Assembly (NCBI GenBank): GCA_963575745.1
Contig: CAUYUJ010004347.1
Span: 126,847 to 190,846, forward strand
Length of the DNA: 64,000 nucleotides
Direction: 5' to 3'
Origin: Prorocentrum cordatum
Taxonomy: Eukaryota > Sar > Dinophyceae > Prorocentrales > Prorocentraceae
A program made the translations under genes and the position numbers. Positions 60,701 through 64,000 of the stretch are shown in pieces. The notes beneath the pieces were generated by a model. The model had not been told where the DNA came from. It was given only the letters and a program-made list of their open reading frames with translations, and did not search any database. The first letter of the stretch is position 1; each line of letters opens with the position of its first letter.

Positions 60701-62644
60701 AAACCAGGCAACACGGTGATGCCTTCCGTGTCACTGCCAGGACGTTTCAACGAAGAAGTCGAATGTGATCTCTTCTTTTATAAACAGGAACATATTGTTT
60801 TTCACATCATCGACCGTTGTATTCGCTGGGCAGCTGGCACAGAGATTCCTGATAAAGCCATGCATACTGTTCTCGATGCCTATCATACGACTTGGATGCA
60901 GCATGGCCCTGCTAAAATCTTATACTCCGATGGGGAAGGAGCACTGAATAATGATACAGCAAAGGCCATCCTTAAGGCTAAGGGAACAGAGCTTCGTATT
61001 CGAGCGCGTGGCCAACACGCTACAACTATCGAAGCTAGGAACGGCATCCTGCGACACCTCCTACACGTGATGGGAGAAGAATTGAATAGATTAAATATCC
61101 CTCTCAATTTCACTCGTCTCTTACATGAAGCCTTGTTTGCCAGCAACGCATTTACCTTCTACAATGAAGTGTCTCCGTACAATGCGCTGTATGGTAGACA
61201 GCCAGCTATGCTTCCTGATTTCCCTGCCTTGGATCATGATCAGCCCACTGAATCATCAGATCACTCAAGGGAGGAAACAATCAGGAGGGTTAGTCTGGAG
61301 GCAATCACGCAGGCCACTGCGGTTGCCAAGACGAACAGGGCTCTCCGTACAAAGACTACTGCTACGGGTGAATTTCACTATAAAGAGGGAGATCTCGTGG
61401 ACTATCATCGCCCGACCACCACGAAAGACGACTGGGGTGGATGGAGTGGTCCATACCCGGTCATCCGCAACGAACCTGACCGAGGCCAGGTCATCGTGAA
61501 GGTCGGCAATCGCGAAGTACGAGTACAGTATCCTGACACACGACACACACTGTACATCGAAGCACTTATGGTCCGCGAGATAGGATCGGACAATACGGCC
61601 CTTCGAACAGTATTGGCCTTTATTGCCGGTCTGCCAGCGGGGAAACCCGCCATGACTTTCGGATATCTACCAACGAAACAGGGTCGGCTGCAGATGACTG
61701 CTGCGAGCCGACTTTCACCTAAGGTGCACTTGGCTCTTCAGTACCTCATACGCAACTACTTTCGTATTGAAAACGTTGTTGCTGTACGACTCGCCAAGAG
61801 CTTGACGAAGCTGCCTGCCGCACCCTATGCAGACAGCTGTACACTAGTGCACTATGATAACGATGTGACCCCTGGGTTTCATTACTATGAAGCTGATGGC
61901 ACTGCCTTGAACATCTATGACATCACAGGATCTACACACTCACGCATCATCCAGTGTCTTAAATCCAGGAAGCCGTCTGCTGGGTTTGACCAAGATCTCA
62001 CTAAGTTTGAGGAACTCGCTGATGGTCCACCACCAAGCGAATCACCTCCAGCAGCTGCTCCTGAGGAGCCTCCTACGGACAACGATGGTCGGCTTCCGAC
62101 CATCATAGAGGAGACAGAAGAAGATCTGGATGCTTTTGTCTTGAAGTCGTGGTATGCTGAACTGATGGATGACAGAACACTCCTTGAAGCTGACACAGAG
62201 GAAGTCATGCATACAGTTCCTACATACATGACAGACACACAGTGTGTGTTAGTCTCTACGACCTGTGAAGATGTGCAAGGCCACTTGCCGGAGCGGGGTC
62301 ACCCGCCAGGATACGACATGGACACTTCTTACTACGTTCCTTTATGCTCCACGGAACCGGATAGCAAATATGATCTGGACTCCGATGAGCACGGGAAGTA
62401 TATCGAGCTCTGCTTCACTGCAGACATGTCCAAAGTCGTCCTGTCCGAGCAGCAACACCGACTGTTGGATGACAGCAGCGTCACAACTATGCGAGTATAC
62501 GTTAGCGCTGCCTCCAAACGTGCCGTGGTCGTCAAGGAAGACGATCTACTCACGAAGGCCGACATCCAAGCAAATCCGGTCAAAGTTTCCAAAGCCCTCT
62601 ACACAGAGCTGAAGACTGGCTTGACAACAAATGCTTCCAGATGA
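57716..62644 (+). CDS. Polyprotein ORF3: methyltransferase-like domain, zinc cluster, DDE integrase
   Basis: The frame is open directly after the TGA at 57713. The first ATG is at 57917 (residue 1 below). Residues about 414-540 resemble a SAM-dependent methyltransferase: VDMLELCGGKGGISIL, ISMVDLGNSEV, ILQPSCRTTGLPS. Paired CxxC motifs (CPGCVDN, CPSCKKEY) lie at about 675-735. An Ala/Pro/Glu repeat follows. Integrase comprises an HHCC-like region (LHLRWFH, CDSCREC) and a catalytic core with Asp951 (VECDLFFY), Asp1005 (LYSDGEGAL) and Glu1039 (ATTIEARNGIL). An SH3/chromo-like module (EGDLVDYHRP, GGWSGPYPVI) follows. The frame ends in TGA at 62642-62644, inside the RT leader, overlapping the next ORF by ATGA. 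Confidence 0.85.
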   Translation, partial: RGQAGAPAALACEEKPNTGLLATYVCRAEAREEKYHSKCLVIEDIRTACAELRTRGYICDRITHNEVMTSTGTQYLGNLLAGDYNMSWVATPSDWYVRTPGKRAGPHYQRIQNLLIKARALRMQIVILGPPGYFWKQGPIKDVIEDLKLIVIRIRLCHFGIKFDRSSKHPSGSYIQVATSCPHIPINLWKCTCGSHREHDLDWYGQDQQRAELRYKTLAIIIARFLDQLDKANMIRNERSAVHLSVCTRVDKKVRHYVQCPQKGPQWDHVVRRVTTDLDTNKIVQDIRIQDQPTGYNYVAPLPDGVTNISTRLYWEPPAPVLYGNGESRRPRPKRVTIVDDDRSPPPSIERCQTRPTNNLPEIPPFPDFTADSSAADLSAETALPTDARIKQKEKQKADKEAGIKPKKVPKKVEDGNDDCGEDLKGLDCSTYFNDVPLDDSDSDSESEDIFMMLPAGQPADSHADVFSIVQSLCYGRNNQVDMLELCGGKGGISILAFKRGLSSGGNLDKISMVDLGNSEVQRAVLHYLKTCFVKITILQPSCRTTGLPSYFNAQVNHDTWLKHHKEDLPHITFCGTVALLQDDLRRFFLREQPMGTWVDEIQPWKELAQRKVTCQTIIDQCTTGLKDSFGQYIRKPTQIMANKEELLAPFRGKRCPGNHVHANACNKELARAAQYTYRMQSLIVDAVQIAKDLFAYGRDPFANRERSYAFVTNSAGYDLDDPTIRRHPNGEIWRPPPGGLGCPGCVDNNYKQSPKHSRDPKMCRWYDVEPYYWDCPSCKKEYQKSNPHHTKISGQCRFAEKWKLPDNFGQPRPAGQAAPAAPAAEAAPAAEAAPAAKAAPAARARIRAPRPPRPGEGDPTAGASSHDITRADGANGGNSGAGSSDDHRRLPQVAARRGRMEGGDPPPPPQPQAEPRPRPRLPDWTRFDVQLSLQNLRSFDPAVVQRELRKLHLRWFHAKEPKMRMILTKVGLGETRLSLIKGICDSCRECRAWDKPGNTVMPSVSLPGRFNEEVECDLFFYKQEHIVFHIIDRCIRWAAGTEIPDKAMHTVLDAYHTTWMQHGPAKILYSDGEGALNNDTAKAILKAKGTELRIRARGQHATTIEARNGILRHLLHVMGEELNRLNIPLNFTRLLHEALFASNAFTFYNEVSPYNALYGRQPAMLPDFPALDHDQPTESSDHSREETIRRVSLEAITQATAVAKTNRALRTKTTATGEFHYKEGDLVDYHRPTTTKDDWGGWSGPYPVIRNEPDRGQVIVKVGNREVRVQYPDTRHTLYIEALMVREIGSDNTALRTVLAFIAGLPAGKPAMTFGYLPTKQGRLQMTAASRLSPKVHLALQYLIRNYFRIENVVAVRLAKSLTKLPAAPYADSCTLVHYDNDVTPGFHYYEADGTALNIYDITGSTHSRIIQCLKSRKPSAGFDQDLTKFEELADGPPPSESPPAAAPEEPPTDNDGRLPTIIEETEEDLDAFVLKSWYAELMDDRTLLEADTEEVMHTVPTYMTDTQCVLVSTTCEDVQGHLPERGHPPGYDMDTSYYVPLCSTEPDSKYDLDSDEHGKYIELCFTADMSKVVLSEQQHRLLDDSSVTTMRVYVSAASKRAVVVKEDDLLTKADIQANPVKVSKALYTELKTGLTTNASR

Positions 62645-64000
62645 CTGACTTAAGCAAGGCGTCTAACATCATGACGTCACGCTACGTATACAAATGGAAG
62701 TTTGTCAAGAACGAAAAGGGCGAAATGGAAAGGACGATCAGGTTACGCTTGGTACTCCGTGGCTTCATGGACCTTGAAGCCTTTGATGTCGAAACCTTCT
62801 CTGGCACGGCAAGGAGGTCAAGCCAGAGACTGCTCGCAAGTTCTGCTGCATGCAACAAAGCTTGGATCATCGCTTCCCTGGACATCAACATGGCTTTCTT
62901 GAAGGGACTGACCTATGGCGAGCTCGCCGCGGCAACGGGCGAGAAAGAACGTGTGGTGTGTTTCACACTACCACCTGGATCTGCAGCTGTCCTTCGCACA
63001 CTGCCAGGCTTTGAGTCATATGACGAATCAAAGCATTGTCTCCGGTGTCTGAAACCGGGGACAGGCACGAAGGATGCTCCCAGGGCATTCTCGCTGAAGC
63101 TCAGGTCCATCACTAGGAGCTTTGGGCTACAGCCTACTTCATACGACGAAGAATTCGAGATGAGCCCAAACCTCTTGACAGCCAAGCACGTTGATGACAT
63201 CAATATGACTGGGAAGGAAGAGGCTATCGACAAGTATGTCAAGTGTGTTGAAGATACGTTTGGGAAGTGCAAACTGAACAAGCACACATACACGAACTGT
63301 GCTGTTCGGTACAACAAGACCGATGATGGGAGCGTCACTCTCGACCAGGACGAATACATCAAACAGCTTCGTCCTATCACACATCCAGAACTCACAGGAG
63401 CTGATCCTGAAAGCAAGGCGACGAAGACAATTTCTGATATGTTCGTTAGTCTTCGTGGCGCTCTAGCCTATGCGTTGATCACGCAGGTATGGCTAATGGT
63501 CTATGTTGTCTCACTACAACGTATCCAAGAACCGACAAACATCCAGGTACGACGACTAAACGCGGTTACCAGAAAATTGCAGGCAGGTCCGAAGAAGATC
63601 GTGTATCATGCTATGACTCCAACAGGAGAAGTCGACCTGCATAGCGATTCTGGCTATCGTCGTCTCAACGGAGATGAAGACGACGAAGTCAAAGGCTATG
63701 GTATCCGCGGGGCTAACCTGCTGAGGCGTGGCCACACGCAAGCGGGGAAACCCGTCGTGCACCTGGTGGACGCATACTGCAAGTCTCATCGACTGCAAGT
63801 GCGTTCGAGCTACTCTGCGGAAACACTGGCAGCAGCCCACAACTTGGAAGACTGCTACCCGACCATTGTAACGCTCCACGAGCTACACTCGGGACCATTG
63901 ACCCCCACACAGTTGAAGAACATATTGGAAATGGGTGGTCTATGTATCAAAGTCACTCTGACTATTGATGCCGAGTCTGTCTTCAAATCTTTGTCTAGCA
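62641..64000 (+). CDS. Polyprotein ORF4: reverse transcriptase and RNase H (3' end outside window)
   Basis: The frame is open without a stop from 62641 to the window end (453 codons). The ATG at 62641 overlaps the ORF3 stop, but homologous sequence seems to begin slightly upstream (WLDNKCFQM), so the start is a frame join rather than a true initiation site. RT blocks are ASNIMTSRYVYKWKFVKN, IRLRLVLRGFMD, SLDINMAFLKG (catalytic Asp81), GTKDAPRAF and KHVDDINMTG (Asp185-Asp186), then EYIKQLRPIT. RNase H shows VDLHSDSGYRR (Asp336), YGIRGANLLRRG and RSSYSAETLAAAH (Glu394). All expected active-site acids are present. One GCGGG hairpin lies at about 63741. Confidence 0.9.
   Translation, partial: MTDLSKASNIMTSRYVYKWKFVKNEKGEMERTIRLRLVLRGFMDLEAFDVETFSGTARRSSQRLLASSAACNKAWIIASLDINMAFLKGLTYGELAAATGEKERVVCFTLPPGSAAVLRTLPGFESYDESKHCLRCLKPGTGTKDAPRAFSLKLRSITRSFGLQPTSYDEEFEMSPNLLTAKHVDDINMTGKEEAIDKYVKCVEDTFGKCKLNKHTYTNCAVRYNKTDDGSVTLDQDEYIKQLRPITHPELTGADPESKATKTISDMFVSLRGALAYALITQVWLMVYVVSLQRIQEPTNIQVRRLNAVTRKLQAGPKKIVYHAMTPTGEVDLHSDSGYRRLNGDEDDEVKGYGIRGANLLRRGHTQAGKPVVHLVDAYCKSHRLQVRSSYSAETLAAAHNLEDCYPTIVTLHELHSGPLTPTQLKNILEMGGLCIKVTLTIDAESVFKSLSS

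Larger units (their letters stand above)
48781..63760. repeat. Dispersed GCGGG-loop-CCCGC micro-hairpins, about 40 copies
   Basis: GCGGGGTCACCCGC and close variants (loops GCCA, GACA, GCAA, GAAA, GTTA) occur, for example, at 48806, 49754, 51076, 51112, 52806, 53041, 54461, 55653, 56217, 57570, 59080, 61637 and 62293. Stem-compensated forms GCGGAGTCATCCGC (about 49950, 54978, 57681) and GCGGATTCCTCCGC/GCGGATCTCTCCGC (about 58826, 58841) keep pairing. Copies fall in more than one frame relative to the protein. None was noticed in the first 48 kb. Confidence 0.85.
48526..64000 (+). mobile_element. Ty1/copia-type LTR retrotransposon, internal region, runs off the right end
   Basis: The domain order Gag, protease, integrase, reverse transcriptase, RNase H is the copia order (integrase before RT). 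Extra domains are inserted: Tpt1-like RNA 2'-phosphotransferase and RING-H2 before the protease, and a methyltransferase-like domain before the integrase. Coding DNA exceeds 15 kb, about three times an ordinary copia element. The reading path passes frames 1, 0, 2, 1 (each step -1), with one in-frame TGA at 57713-57715. All catalytic motifs appear kept, so it is either recently active or read with recoding. LTRs, primer-binding site and polypurine tract are not identified. Confidence 0.92.

Overview
The window reads as nuclear DNA of a dinoflagellate. The decisive evidence is an exact copy of the dinoflagellate spliced leader (DinoSL) at 12542-12563 and a tandem full-plus-truncated DinoSL relic at 1284-1320. 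These sit among decayed LINEs, large TCC/GGA tracts, minisatellites and small palindromic elements. No host gene is identified with confidence. The species cannot be read from the sequence.

Layout. 1-19.3 kb holds three LINE elements on the plus strand. LINE-A (about 1.28-7.3 kb, DinoSL relic at its left end) and LINE-B (about 7.3-9.2 kb, no RT domain) are followed by a repeat-rich spacer. LINE-C (about 12.54-18.6 kb, DinoSL at its left end) has zinc-finger/coiled-coil ORF1, endonuclease, reverse transcriptase and RNase H segments. All three are broken by frameshifts or stops. 19.3-34.4 kb is non-coding spacer with GGA/TCC tracts, fold-back elements and a small MITE family with flanking 6-bp direct repeats. 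34.4-48.1 kb is mostly satellite and minisatellite DNA: 89-bp, 42-bp, 73-bp, (TAG)n, (GAGGCT)n, GGGTCGC, 61-bp and a roughly 157-bp higher-order array. One unrecognised ORF lies at 34442-35221.

48.5-64.0 kb is one large, nearly intact Ty1/copia-type retrotransposon that runs off the right end. Its order is a Gag-like ORF with two hydrophobic segments; a 2.4-kilo-residue ORF with a CCHC knuckle, a Tpt1/KptA-like RNA 2'-phosphotransferase domain, a RING-H2 finger and a retropepsin-like protease; a methyltransferase-like domain; a DDE integrase; then reverse transcriptase and RNase H. The coding path changes frame three times, each time by -1, and is crossed by one in-frame TGA.

The most unusual features are (1) the Tpt1-like domain with its Arg-His-Arg-Arg residues kept, inside a retrotransposon polyprotein; (2) about 40 copies of a short hairpin (GCGGG-loop-CCCGC) scattered through that element in several reading frames, with compensatory stem variants (GCGGA/TCCGC); and (3) DinoSL sequence at the left ends of two LINEs, which suggests that trans-spliced LINE transcripts were copied back into the genome.
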